A DNA stretch of 64,000 bases from Bacteroidales bacterium (GTDB lineage: Bacteria; Bacteroidota; Bacteroidia; Bacteroidales; GCA-2748055): the NCBI GenBank assembly GCA_029210585.1, contig JARGFP010000020.1:21768-85767 (forward strand). The letters run 5' to 3'. The number at the start of each line of letters is the position of its first letter. The stretch's first letter is position 1. Position numbers and translations under genes: made by a program. The notes below the pieces were generated by a model. It was given only the letters and a program-made list of their open reading frames with translations, was not told the DNA's origin and searched no databases. Positions 9,500 to 17,885 of the stretch are shown here, one piece after another.

Positions 9500-9653
9500 C
9501 TTCGTACATCCTAAAATTTGTGCAGGATCATCATTCGGGGATGATGTTCATCACTTTTTATGGTGAATGGGTGCATTAGAAAAATAACGTATAGAAATGA
9601 ACGGTTATTCTTATCGGGGATGAAGATAGTGAAAATATAATCCGTTGAAGAAA

Positions 9654-11006
9654 TCAGAAAGTAAGCGAGAAAATCGTCTCATTGTCTGGCACGGACTGGG
9701 CAGTGATGGTACCGCCATGCAACCTGAGGATCTGCCTGGAGAGGCTGAGCCCGATTCCTGATCCTTGCCGTTTGGTGGTGAAGAAGGGAATGAAGATCTT
9801 GTCCAGCACATCCGGGAGGATGCCCTGGCCATTGTCGATGATCTGGACCGTAGGTCTGCCGCGTTTATTGTAATAGCCCCTGATAAGGATCTCACCGTTT
9901 TCTTTCCCTTCCAGGGCGTGAACCGAATTTTTGATGAGGTTGATCAGCACCTGGGAAATCATCTGCTCGTCGATCTGCAGTTCAATGCTGCCTGGTTCCA
10001 TGGTATAATGCATCCTGATGCCCTGGTTCTCTGTTTCCTTCTTCATCAGCGTCACCACATTTTCCAGCAGGTTGTTCATGTCCACCATTGCGAAGTTGGG
10101 CTTCGGAATCTTCGTCAGGCTCCGGTAGGTTTCCACGAAATTCATCAGCCCCGTACTGCGCTTGTTGATGGTCTGGAGCGCCTGCTGTATTTCGTCCACT
10201 GCTTCCCTGTCAAAGTGGGGTGCATCCTCGCTTTTGGCGTCATACTCCTTGATCATCAGTTCGATGGTGGCGGAGAGGCTGGAGATCGGCGCGATGGAAT
10301 TCATGATCTCGTGTGTCAGCACCCGGATCAGTTTCTGCCAGGCCTCGGTCTCCTGTCCTTCCAGCACATTCTGGATGTTTTTGACGGTGGTCAGCATAAT
10401 TGTCTTGTGCTTCACCTTGAACTCCGTCGACTGGATTGCCAGCTGCAGGATATCGTCATCATCCTGTACCTTCACAAGGTGGTTCTCACCGGGCTGGATA
10501 GCAAGCAGGGTGTCGACCAGTTCCTTGCTGAGTGTTTCGAGTTTATGGATATTTTTCAGCGTGTTGACCTGGAAAAGCTTTTTTGCTGCCGGGTTGATCA
10601 TTTCCACGATACCGTTGCGCTGGTATACAAGGATACTGATATCCAGGTTCTGCACAATGCTGTGCAGGTAATGCAGGTGCTCCTCCTTCTCGGAACGCAC
10701 CTGCTGAAAATCGTGCATCACCTCATTGAAGGCCTCGCTCAGCGCTTCAAAGGAGGAACCGGCCTCCTTGAAGGCAAAAGTGCGGGTAAATTCAGAATAC
10801 CTGATGGATTCGAGAAAATTGGTCAGTTCCCGGTTAGTGCGGTCCACGTACCTGATCATTGACCACACCTGGTATACCACCAGGCCGATGATCAGTACCG
10901 GTGTAAAGATGAACGTACTGTTCAGGGTAAGGAACAGCAACAGGCAGGATACTGTCAGCAACAGCACCCTGATAATCACATTTACCCTGAATTGCTTATA
11001 AACCAT
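9654..11006 (-). CDS. NtrY/NtrB-like sensor histidine kinase
   Basis: The protein is 450 residues when started at ATG 11006 (MVYKQFRVN). Two N-terminal membrane helices (IIRVLLLTVSCLLLFLTL and FIFTPVLIIGLVVYQVW) are followed by a HAMP-like linker, a PAS domain (SILVYQRNGIVEMINPAAKKLF), an H-box VLTHEIMNSIAPISSL carrying the phospho-accepting His, and a HATPase with N-box LINLIKNSVHAL and IIDNGQGI/GSGIGLSLS. The start codon overlaps the last codons of the response-regulator gene by 11 bp, so the two are probably translated together. The ORF-track start at 11072 lies deep inside the regulator gene. The signal sensed is unknown. Confidence 0.88.
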   Translation of the reverse strand: MVYKQFRVNVIIRVLLLTVSCLLLFLTLNSTFIFTPVLIIGLVVYQVWSMIRYVDRTNRELTNFLESIRYSEFTRTFAFKEAGSSFEALSEAFNEVMHDFQQVRSEKEEHLHYLHSIVQNLDISILVYQRNGIVEMINPAAKKLFQVNTLKNIHKLETLSKELVDTLLAIQPGENHLVKVQDDDDILQLAIQSTEFKVKHKTIMLTTVKNIQNVLEGQETEAWQKLIRVLTHEIMNSIAPISSLSATIELMIKEYDAKSEDAPHFDREAVDEIQQALQTINKRSTGLMNFVETYRSLTKIPKPNFAMVDMNNLLENVVTLMKKETENQGIRMHYTMEPGSIELQIDEQMISQVLINLIKNSVHALEGKENGEILIRGYYNKRGRPTVQIIDNGQGILPDVLDKIFIPFFTTKRQGSGIGLSLSRQILRLHGGTITAQSVPDNETIFSLTF

Positions 11007-12375
11007 GCTTTTCCATTCTTCTGTACAGTGATGTACGTGTAAGACCCAATTGTGTTGCAGCCTGGGTAACATTTCCCTGGTTCTGCTTCATCACCTTGTT
11101 GATCACTGCCTTTTCGATATCATCCAGGTTGTAGGTTTTAAAGTCATGGTCACCCAGTGAAGAGGAACGCTGCGCGGAAAGAATGAAATCATCGGGTCCG
11201 AGGCTGAAGCCTTCGCTCATAATGACGGCGCGTTCAATGGCATGCTGCAGTTCCCTGACATTTCCCGGCCAGTGGTACTGGTTCAGTTTCTTGATGGCCG
11301 AGGACTGGATATTGCGAATGGATTTCCTGTATTTCTTGCTGTATATCTTCAGAAAATGCTCGGATAATATCGGGATATCGCCCGTGCGCTCACGCAGCGG
11401 GGGAAGGTGAATTTCAACAGTATTGATCCGGTACAGGAGGTCCTGCCGGAACTCACCCTTGCTGACTTCCTCATGAATGTTGCTGTTGGTGGCACAGATC
11501 AGTCGCACATCCACCGGAAGCGGTTTGGCTGCACCAACACGCACCACTTCGCGCCGCTCAATAACAGTGAGCAACTTGGACTGCAGGGAGTAGGAAAGGT
11601 TCCCGATCTCATCCAGGAAAAGTGTACCGCCGGAGGCAATCTCAAAACGGCCCTGTTTCATTTTGTGGGCATCGGTAAAGGCGCCTTTTTCATGACCGAA
11701 GAGTTCGCTTTCGAACAGGGTCTCGGCAATAGACCCGAGGTCCACACTGATGAATACCTCCTGCTTCCTGAGGGAATTCCTGTAAATAGCCCTCGCCACC
11801 AGCTCCTTTCCTGTGCCGTTCTCACCAAGGATAAGCACATTGGCATCCGTTCCCGCTACTTTTTTTATGGTCTTGAACACCTCCAGCATCTCCGGGGAGT
11901 TGCCAATGAAATCGGTAAACGGCTGGTCAAGCACAGCACTGATCTCCTGCTGTTTCATACGCAGGGATTCGGCCTGCATCCTGGAACGGCGCAGGTTGAT
12001 GGCTGAATTGATCGTTGCCAGGATCTTTTCGTTTTGCCAGGGCTTCAGGATAAAGTCCGTGGCGCCGGCCTTGATGGCTTTCACTGCCTTCTCGGCATCC
12101 CCGTAGGCAGTAATAAAGACCACTACCGCATTCGGGTCGTTGTCCATGATGATCTTCAGCGCATCAAATCCTTCCTGGCCGCTGATGGCATCTTTGGTGA
12201 AGTTCATATCAAGCAGGATGACATCCCATGTATCTTTTTTCATCATTTCCGGAATCCGCTCAGGACCGCTGAGGGTTTCGATCACCTCTACATGCTGCCG
12301 CAGCAGGAGCTTGAGGGCAAATAATATATCCTCATTGTCATCTATCGCAAGGATCTTTCCGGTTTTTTCATCCAT
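10996..12375 (-). CDS. Sigma-54-dependent NtrC-family response regulator
   Basis: The 459-residue protein has an N-terminal receiver (LAIDDNEDILFALKLLL; phospho-Asp in VILLDMNF; Lys in DFILKPW). The AAA+ sigma-54 activation domain has Walker A GENGTGKELVARAI and Walker B GGTLFLDEIGNL, and the C-terminus is a Fis-type helix-turn-helix (NVTQAATQLGLTRTSLYRRMEKHGL). The sigma-54 contact loop reads GAFTDA instead of the classical GAFTGA; the D-variant occurs naturally in this family. With the downstream kinase it forms a two-component system, and its divergent position suggests that it activates the HlyD-TolC genes through the candidate sigma-54 promoter at 12598. Confidence 0.92.
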   Translation of the reverse strand: MDEKTGKILAIDDNEDILFALKLLLRQHVEVIETLSGPERIPEMMKKDTWDVILLDMNFTKDAISGQEGFDALKIIMDNDPNAVVVFITAYGDAEKAVKAIKAGATDFILKPWQNEKILATINSAINLRRSRMQAESLRMKQQEISAVLDQPFTDFIGNSPEMLEVFKTIKKVAGTDANVLILGENGTGKELVARAIYRNSLRKQEVFISVDLGSIAETLFESELFGHEKGAFTDAHKMKQGRFEIASGGTLFLDEIGNLSYSLQSKLLTVIERREVVRVGAAKPLPVDVRLICATNSNIHEEVSKGEFRQDLLYRINTVEIHLPPLRERTGDIPILSEHFLKIYSKKYRKSIRNIQSSAIKKLNQYHWPGNVRELQHAIERAVIMSEGFSLGPDDFILSAQRSSSLGDHDFKTYNLDDIEKAVINKVMKQNQGNVTQAATQLGLTRTSLYRRMEKHGL

Positions 12376-12491
12376 GAGCGTTTCAGTTTTTTAGTTTCCG
12401 AATTCTTTATAACAAATATAATGCCTTATTTATTAAGCACTTATAAAACAATGACTTTCTAAAAGCACCCATTGTACAAATATAATAAAAA

Positions 12492-12511
12492 GGTGTACGT
12501 TTCCGAACACC
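12492..12511. promoter_or_regulatory. Dyad GGTGTAC-N6-GAACACC, candidate enhancer site
   Basis: An imperfect inverted repeat (one mismatch in 7-bp arms, 6-bp centre) lies about 87 bp upstream of the candidate -24 element. That is the usual distance for an NtrC-type activator binding upstream of a sigma-54 promoter. The Fis-type regulator encoded next door is the obvious candidate protein. Confidence 0.4.
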
Positions 12512-12597
12512 GTGACATCATTATCGAACATATTTATATAAACCGTTCATAACAAGTATTTGATTTAATGGATTGATTTTCAAAAAAGTATTTTCTT

Positions 12598-12613
12598 TGG
12601 CACAATAAATGTC
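12598..12613 (+). promoter_or_regulatory. Candidate sigma-54 (-24/-12) promoter
   Basis: TGGCAC-N5-ATGTC matches the -24 element TGGCAC exactly, but the -12 element only partly (consensus TTGCA/T; the key GC is GT). It lies about 26 bp before the HlyD start codon and is adjacent to a gene for a sigma-54 activator, which raises its plausibility. Confidence 0.4.
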
Positions 12614-12638
12614 ACCGTAGAGAGAAAAAAAACTTGTT

Positions 12639-13904
12639 ATGGACGGAATGGATCGTAAAATTGAAAAAAAGGGAGGGCTCACCCGGAAAAACATCCTGTA
12701 CGGGGTCATCGTCCTCCTGGTACTCTTTATTACCGGCATCATGATCTTCGGTGATAAAAGCTCAAAATACAATGTGGAGGTTGCACGGCTGACCATTGAT
12801 GAAGTGAAAAGGGATATCTTCCAGGATTATATCACCGATCAGGGGATCGTTGAACCGATTCGCACCATCTACCTGGATGCAGTTGAGGGAGGGCGCGTTG
12901 AGGAGATTTTGATTGATGATGGCAACATGGTTAAAGAGGGCGACGTGATCCTGCGTCTCAGCAACAACAACCTGCTTCTTGAGATCACCAATAACGAGGC
13001 ACAGGTGGTCAGGGCCGTAAATGAGCTGAGGACGGCCCGGCTTTCCATGGACCAGCAGAAACTGTCCAATAAGCAGCAAATCATACAGTTGTCGAAACAG
13101 GTAACCCAGGAAAAGCGGGCTTACGAAAACAACAGGCAGCTTTTCGCTGAGAACCATATCTCCCAGGAGACTTTTGACCAGTCGAGGGAAGCCTTCCAGG
13201 CCTCGCTTGCGCAACTGGACCTCGTGAAGGAGAATTACAGGAACGATTCCCTCTACAGGTCCATACAGATTAATTCTCTTGAATCGTCTGTGAAAAGCAT
13301 GGAGAAAAGCATGGGCATCATCAGGAAGCGCCTGGAAAACCTGAATGTAAAAGCACCGGCCGATGGTGAACTGGCCACCCTGAATCCCGAAATCGGGCAG
13401 GTGATCAGCTACGGTACCCGTGTTGGAACGGTCAATATCCTTGATTCCTATAAATTGCGCGTCGAGATCGATGAACATTACATTGCCAGGATCCATACCG
13501 GGCTGAAGGGGGAGTGCGATTTCGCCAGCAAATCCTACCCGGCCGAGATCGTGAAAATCTACCCGGAGGTGCAGAACGGGAGGTTCGCCGTGGACATGGA
13601 ATTCACTGACAGTATCCCGGATCAGATCCGGATCGGGCAGGCTTCGCGTATCCGGCTGCAGCTGGGTGAGTCAAGGGAAGGACTGTTGCTTGCCAAGGGA
13701 GGTTTTTATAACAAGACAGGCGGACAATGGGTATTCGTGGTGGATCCCTCCGGCGAATTTGCAGAGAAGCGCGAGATCACCATCGGAAGGCAGAATCCGC
13801 GTTATTACGAAGTACTCGAGGGACTGGAAGCGGGTGAGCAGGTGATCACCTCCAGTTACCAGAATTTTGCTGACCATGATAAACTGATCCTGAAAAACAA
13901 CTGA
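12639..13904 (+). CDS. HlyD/RND-type periplasmic adaptor subunit
   Basis: This is a 421-residue membrane-fusion protein. One N-terminal transmembrane helix (ILYGVIVLLVLFITGIMIFG) is followed by a barrel-sandwich/lipoyl half (GRVEEILIDDGNMVKEGDVILRL), a long coiled-coil hairpin (about residues 105-215, Gln/Lys/Glu-rich), the second lipoyl half (VKAPADGELATLNPEIGQVI) and beta-barrel domains ending in GLEAGEQVITSSYQNF. Such adaptors bridge an inner-membrane pump and a TolC channel. TolC follows after 13 bp, but no inner-membrane pump gene is adjacent. Regulation by the divergent NtrC-like system is likely. Confidence 0.88.
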   Translation: MDGMDRKIEKKGGLTRKNILYGVIVLLVLFITGIMIFGDKSSKYNVEVARLTIDEVKRDIFQDYITDQGIVEPIRTIYLDAVEGGRVEEILIDDGNMVKEGDVILRLSNNNLLLEITNNEAQVVRAVNELRTARLSMDQQKLSNKQQIIQLSKQVTQEKRAYENNRQLFAENHISQETFDQSREAFQASLAQLDLVKENYRNDSLYRSIQINSLESSVKSMEKSMGIIRKRLENLNVKAPADGELATLNPEIGQVISYGTRVGTVNILDSYKLRVEIDEHYIARIHTGLKGECDFASKSYPAEIVKIYPEVQNGRFAVDMEFTDSIPDQIRIGQASRIRLQLGESREGLLLAKGGFYNKTGGQWVFVVDPSGEFAEKREITIGRQNPRYYEVLEGLEAGEQVITSSYQNFADHDKLILKNN

Positions 13905-13917
13905 TAAACCCGAAGTC

Positions 13918-15279
13918 ATGAAAAAAATCTTATTCATTGCATTGATCCTGCCATTGTTGCCTGCCGGACTCCAGGCACAGGAACCGGAGGCCTGGTCGAT
14001 AGAAGAATGCATTGCATACGCCCTGGATAACAATATCGAGATGAAACGCCAGGAACTGAATACTGCGGTAAAAGACAAAGACCTGGCGCAGAGCAAACTG
14101 AATGCACTGCCCAATCTCAACGGACAGGTGAACCACGACCTGGGTTCCGGCCGTGTGCTCGACCGGGGATCCTATGAATGGGTCAATACCGACGTGAGCC
14201 AGGGCGATCTCGGGCTGGTGAGCAATGTGACGCTGTTCAAGGGATTGCAGGGACTGAATGCAATCAAAATGGCAGAGGCCGACCACGATATGGCAAAAGC
14301 TCAGATGGAGGCATCAGAAGATAATCTCGTGCTGAACATTATGACATCGTACCTGGAGGTGTTGCTGAAAGGGGAGCTGTTTGAAATTGCCGGGGAAAAG
14401 GTGAAGGTGGCGGAACAGCAGGTGGAACGGATGGAAAAACTGGTGGAAGTTGGCAATGCAGCAACAGGCGACCTGCTGGAGGTGAAGGCCACAGCGACAA
14501 CAGAAAAATACAATATGACCCTGGCCAGGAACAACCTGACCTATGCCAGGCTGGAGCTGGCACAATTGCTCAATCACCCGGATCCGCTGTCGTTCCGTGT
14601 ATCCAGTCCTGAAATCGGGGAACCCTCGCTGGTACAGCTGCCCGGACCGGATGAAATCTACGGAAAAGCCCTTGAAGTATTGCCCCAGGTGGAGGCAGCA
14701 CGGCTCCAGCTCACTTACCAGTCGAAGCAACTGGCAGTGGCACGCGGCGCACTCTCACCGGAGCTGTTTGTAAGGGCGCTCTATTATTCCAATTACAGCG
14801 ACAAGCTGATCAATCCGCGAGAGATCGACCCACGGAACCCGGTGCTCGAATACCCTGTGCACCAGCAGGTGTTTGACAACCAGTACAAGCAGGTGAGTAT
14901 CGGGCTGAATATTCCCGTATTCAACAAGTGGCAGAACAGGACGAATATCAGCAAGGCAAAGATCGGCCTCGAGGATGCCCACTACCAGGTGGAGGAAGTG
15001 AAGCAACAGCTGTACAAGGATATCCAGCGGTATTATGCCGAGGTCATGGGCGCACTCGACAATTACGAAGCTGCCAGGGAATCCCATGCCAACAGCGAAG
15101 AGGCTTACAGGTATGCCGAGGAAAAATTCAAGGTGGGCATGGCCACGGCACTTGAACTGGAGGAGGCGCGAAACCGGTTGTTTACATCAAGGGCGGAAAT
15201 GGTCAATGCCAGGTATACGTTTGTATTCTACCTCGAAATACTGGAGTTTTACCAGGGAAATATGATCAGCCTGAATTGA
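13918..15279 (+). CDS. TolC-family outer membrane efflux protein
   Basis: This 453-residue protein has a signal peptide (LFIALILPLLPAGLQAQ) followed by WSIEECIAYALDNNIEMK, the typical first helix of TolC-family proteins. Two OEP repeats are visible with long helical Glu/Ala/Leu-rich stretches (residues about 120-220 and 330-430) and the second-repeat sequence FKVGMATALELEEARNRLF. It forms the outer-membrane duct of a tripartite exporter and is in an operon with the adaptor 13 bp upstream. Confidence 0.9.
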   Translation: MKKILFIALILPLLPAGLQAQEPEAWSIEECIAYALDNNIEMKRQELNTAVKDKDLAQSKLNALPNLNGQVNHDLGSGRVLDRGSYEWVNTDVSQGDLGLVSNVTLFKGLQGLNAIKMAEADHDMAKAQMEASEDNLVLNIMTSYLEVLLKGELFEIAGEKVKVAEQQVERMEKLVEVGNAATGDLLEVKATATTEKYNMTLARNNLTYARLELAQLLNHPDPLSFRVSSPEIGEPSLVQLPGPDEIYGKALEVLPQVEAARLQLTYQSKQLAVARGALSPELFVRALYYSNYSDKLINPREIDPRNPVLEYPVHQQVFDNQYKQVSIGLNIPVFNKWQNRTNISKAKIGLEDAHYQVEEVKQQLYKDIQRYYAEVMGALDNYEAARESHANSEEAYRYAEEKFKVGMATALELEEARNRLFTSRAEMVNARYTFVFYLEILEFYQGNMISLN

Positions 15280-15328
15280 TCCGGCGGAAATATTCCTGCT
15301 CCTTTTGCCACTGTTTGGAGGAATCTTG

Positions 15329-15336
15329 TATTTTTG
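15329..15336 (+). promoter_or_regulatory. Bacteroidota -7 element TATTTTTG
   Basis: TATTTTTG fits TAnnTTTG, with a TTTG at 15304-15307, 21 bp upstream, in the -33 position. It would drive the small outer-membrane protein gene starting at 15383, leaving a leader of about 40 nt. Confidence 0.55.
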
Positions 15337-15382
15337 CTTCTCTAATCCATGTGTCTGTACTGTATTAACAGACTCTAACGAT

Positions 15383-15955
15383 ATGCGTGTGAAAAGAATT
15401 TTCCTCGTCATCGCCGTCATATTTCTCTTCGTCTCCGAAGCAGATTCCCAGGTGATCAATTTTGGGAAAACCCTGCCTCCAAGGTCATTCGGACTCACCC
15501 TCGCCCCGGTGCACAATGTCGACAATGTATTTCACTACGAGCTTGAAGGGATGTCCTACCTGGTCATGGCGGGGTATGGAATCAGGTACGACCTGGACAT
15601 GAATATTAAATATGGCTACTATAACGGGCCCGATTTCTTCTCGGCCGATGTGCAGTACCTGTTCAGGGAAACCAGGAAAAGTTACTACTCTTTTGCAGGT
15701 GGCATGCACAAATGGAAGGAATACGGCGTGGATCTGACGGTCAGTTATACACATACGCCCCAATACTGGGCCAACCTCACCTTTGGTCTCGACATGGATA
15801 TTGATATCAGCGTTGTGGAACTGCGGGCATGGGTTCCGCTGAATTTCGGCATCAATTTCGATGACCGCTATTTCGTCTACCTTGAATACGACCTGCCGGT
15901 GACCGAGCGTTCCTGGGATATCCTCGGAGGCGGAATCACGTTTATTTTCCGTTAG
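15383..15955 (+). CDS. Small predicted outer-membrane protein
   Basis: This is 190 residues when started at ATG 15383 (MRVKRIFLVIAVIFLFVSEADSQ, a clear signal peptide). The longer ORF-track version begins upstream of the promoter. The mature part is made of short amphipathic strands rich in Tyr/Phe (YGIRYDLDMNIKYGYYNGPDFF, FVYLEYDLPV) and ends with GGGITFIFR, a typical last barrel strand with a C-terminal aromatic pattern. The function is unknown. Its stop overlaps the stop of the convergent amidohydrolase gene by 4 bp. Confidence 0.6.
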   Translation: MRVKRIFLVIAVIFLFVSEADSQVINFGKTLPPRSFGLTLAPVHNVDNVFHYELEGMSYLVMAGYGIRYDLDMNIKYGYYNGPDFFSADVQYLFRETRKSYYSFAGGMHKWKEYGVDLTVSYTHTPQYWANLTFGLDMDIDISVVELRAWVPLNFGINFDDRYFVYLEYDLPVTERSWDILGGGITFIFR

Positions 15956-17595
15956 TCACCGCTTTTTCCATATACTTTTTCTCCTCCTGACCAGGTCATG
16001 AGCACGTCTGCTGATGAAATCCCTGCCTCATTCATGGTCATGATGTCCTGTTCCGTGACGACAAAATCTGCCAGTTTTCCTTTTTCAATGCTTCCCTTGA
16101 ACGTCTCTTCAAAAGCAGCTTTGGCTGCCCAGCTCGTCATGGCCCTCAGCGCCTCCTCCCTGGAGAGTGCCTCATCGTTCAGAAATCCGCCTTCCGGGTA
16201 GCCGCTGTGGTCCTTCCTGGCAACAGCTGCGTAGAAACCATAGAGCGGGTTGATCGATTCCACCGGGAAATCACTTCCATTGGGAATCCAGCCCAGCTGA
16301 TCCAGCAGGGTCTTATAGGCATATGCACCTTCCATCCGCGCGCCTCCCAGACGGTCCTCTGCCCAGTACATGTCAGAAGTGGCATGGGTGGTCTGAACGG
16401 AAGGGACAATATGATAGTCCCCGAACAGGTTGAAATCAACCGGATGGATGATCTGTGCATGTTCGATCCGCCAGCGGCGGTCGTTCCCTTTTTCCAGCAG
16501 CGCGGAATAGATTTCCAGCATTTTCCGGTTGGCTGCATCTCCAATACAGTGGGTGGCTACCTGGTAACCGTTCTCCAGTGCGCGTCTGCAAAATTCTTCC
16601 AGTTGCGCAGGCGCATTGACAAACAAGCCCTTGTTCCCGGGATCATCGGCATACGGTTCCAGCATGCGCGCTCCCCGGGAACCAAGTGCCCCGTCGGCAT
16701 ACAGCTTCAGGGTGCTGATGGTGAGCTGGTCGTTTTGCTGCACCCCTTTTTCTATATATGTTTTAAAATTTTCTTCTGAAGGTTCAAGCCATGCGTTGAT
16801 CCGCATTTTCAGGGAGCCTTGTTGCTGAAGCGAATCGATGAGCTGCACCTCCTGTGTGGATAACCCGGCGTCGGAAACGGAGGTAAGTCCGACAGCAAAA
16901 CAGTGCTCCTGTGCTTTCAGTATCCCGGAAACCAGTTCCGCTTTTCCTGGTTTTGGAATCACCCTTTCAACGAGCGTGATGGCGTTATCAATGAGGATTC
17001 CGCCGGGTGCTCCGTTTTTCATCAGCACATCACCTCCTTCTATAGCGATATTTCCATGCACACCGGCGAGTTCCAGGGCCCTGGAGTTCACCCATGCCGC
17101 ATGACCATCAATCCGCTTGAGCAATACCGGGGTATCCGGGAAAAATGTATCCAACAGGGATTTGTCAGGGAAAGACGCATCTTCCCAGTCGTTCTGGTCC
17201 CATCCCCGCCCGGTGATCCAGGTACCCGTGTGGATTGCTGCAAATTCCCGGCAACGGTCGATGATCTCCTCCACCGAACCGGTTCCCGCCAGGTCCACCT
17301 GGTTCAGGGAAATTCCGTAACCAATAAAATGACAATGTGCATCGTTCCATCCCGGGTAGACGAATTTCCCGTCCAGGGAAAGGACCTGTTGTGCAGTGTA
17401 CTTTTTTTCCATTTCAGCTGTGCTGCCGGTGTCCTGGATCCTGCCATCGTTCACTACAAATGCCTCTACAACAGAAAATGCATCATCCACAGTATAGACT
17501 GTGGCATCCTTCACAAGCAGGTCAACTTCGGTTTTCTTCATCTGGCAACTGGTTAAAATGAGCAATATGGTGAAACTAATTGTCCGGGCCATCAC
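15952..17595 (-). CDS. YtcJ-like amidohydrolase, predicted lipoprotein
   Basis: The 547-residue protein belongs to the amidohydrolase-3 (YtcJ) group: NDAHCHFIGYG near residue 85 for metal binding, GRGWDQNDW, the YADGALGSRGARM loop, ATHCIGDAANR, RIEHAQ and GSDFPVES. Catalytic His/Asp residues are in place. The N-terminus has a lipobox-like LILTSC, suggesting a membrane-anchored lipoprotein facing the periplasm. The family hydrolyses cyclic or linear amides, carbamates or related N-substituted compounds; the substrate here is unknown. Confidence 0.88.
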   Translation of the reverse strand: MMARTISFTILLILTSCQMKKTEVDLLVKDATVYTVDDAFSVVEAFVVNDGRIQDTGSTAEMEKKYTAQQVLSLDGKFVYPGWNDAHCHFIGYGISLNQVDLAGTGSVEEIIDRCREFAAIHTGTWITGRGWDQNDWEDASFPDKSLLDTFFPDTPVLLKRIDGHAAWVNSRALELAGVHGNIAIEGGDVLMKNGAPGGILIDNAITLVERVIPKPGKAELVSGILKAQEHCFAVGLTSVSDAGLSTQEVQLIDSLQQQGSLKMRINAWLEPSEENFKTYIEKGVQQNDQLTISTLKLYADGALGSRGARMLEPYADDPGNKGLFVNAPAQLEEFCRRALENGYQVATHCIGDAANRKMLEIYSALLEKGNDRRWRIEHAQIIHPVDFNLFGDYHIVPSVQTTHATSDMYWAEDRLGGARMEGAYAYKTLLDQLGWIPNGSDFPVESINPLYGFYAAVARKDHSGYPEGGFLNDEALSREEALRAMTSWAAKAAFEETFKGSIEKGKLADFVVTEQDIMTMNEAGISSADVLMTWSGGEKVYGKSGD

Positions 17596-17696
17596 AGTAT
17601 TTTTTGTAAAAATAGTAAATATTCCTGCTTTACACAGGCCCGCCTGTACCCAAAGCTCGCATCAACATTTACTTCAGTACATTGCTGAATACTTTG

Positions 17697-17771
17697 CCTT
17701 TCCCGGTTCCTTCTGAACTGCCCTTTCCCGGTTCCTTCTGAACTGCCCTTTCCTGGTTCCTGCTGAACTGC
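17697..17771. repeat. Three tandem 25-bp repeats
   Basis: The unit CCTTTCCCGGTTCCTTCTGA(+5) is repeated three times. Copies one and two are identical and copy three has two changes. It lies in the 290-bp gap between the divergent amidohydrolase and CCA-adding enzyme genes, 100 bp before the promoter of the latter, and encodes nothing convincing. Confidence 0.8.
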
Positions 17772-17871
17772 CCCATCTGCATTTGCTCATTTTCCCACAC
17801 TTACTGATATTCATCTGACCCCTTAGGCACTTTTCCTTCTGCACCTTTTCACAGGCCTCCTCTTTTTTACG

Positions 17872-17879
17872 TACTTTTG
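17872..17879 (+). promoter_or_regulatory. Bacteroidota -7 element before the CCA-adding enzyme gene
   Basis: TACTTTTG fits TAnnTTTG and ends 6 bp before ATG 17886, giving a nearly leaderless transcript as at 7154. This supports the 17886 start over the TTG used by the ORF track, which lies inside the element. Confidence 0.5.
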
Positions 17880-17885
17880 CAGGAT

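Noticed and set aside
9765-10862. 365-codon plus-strand ORF
   Set aside because: It is antisense to the sensor kinase gene, whose motifs are unmistakable; the ORF shows no domain or export signal.
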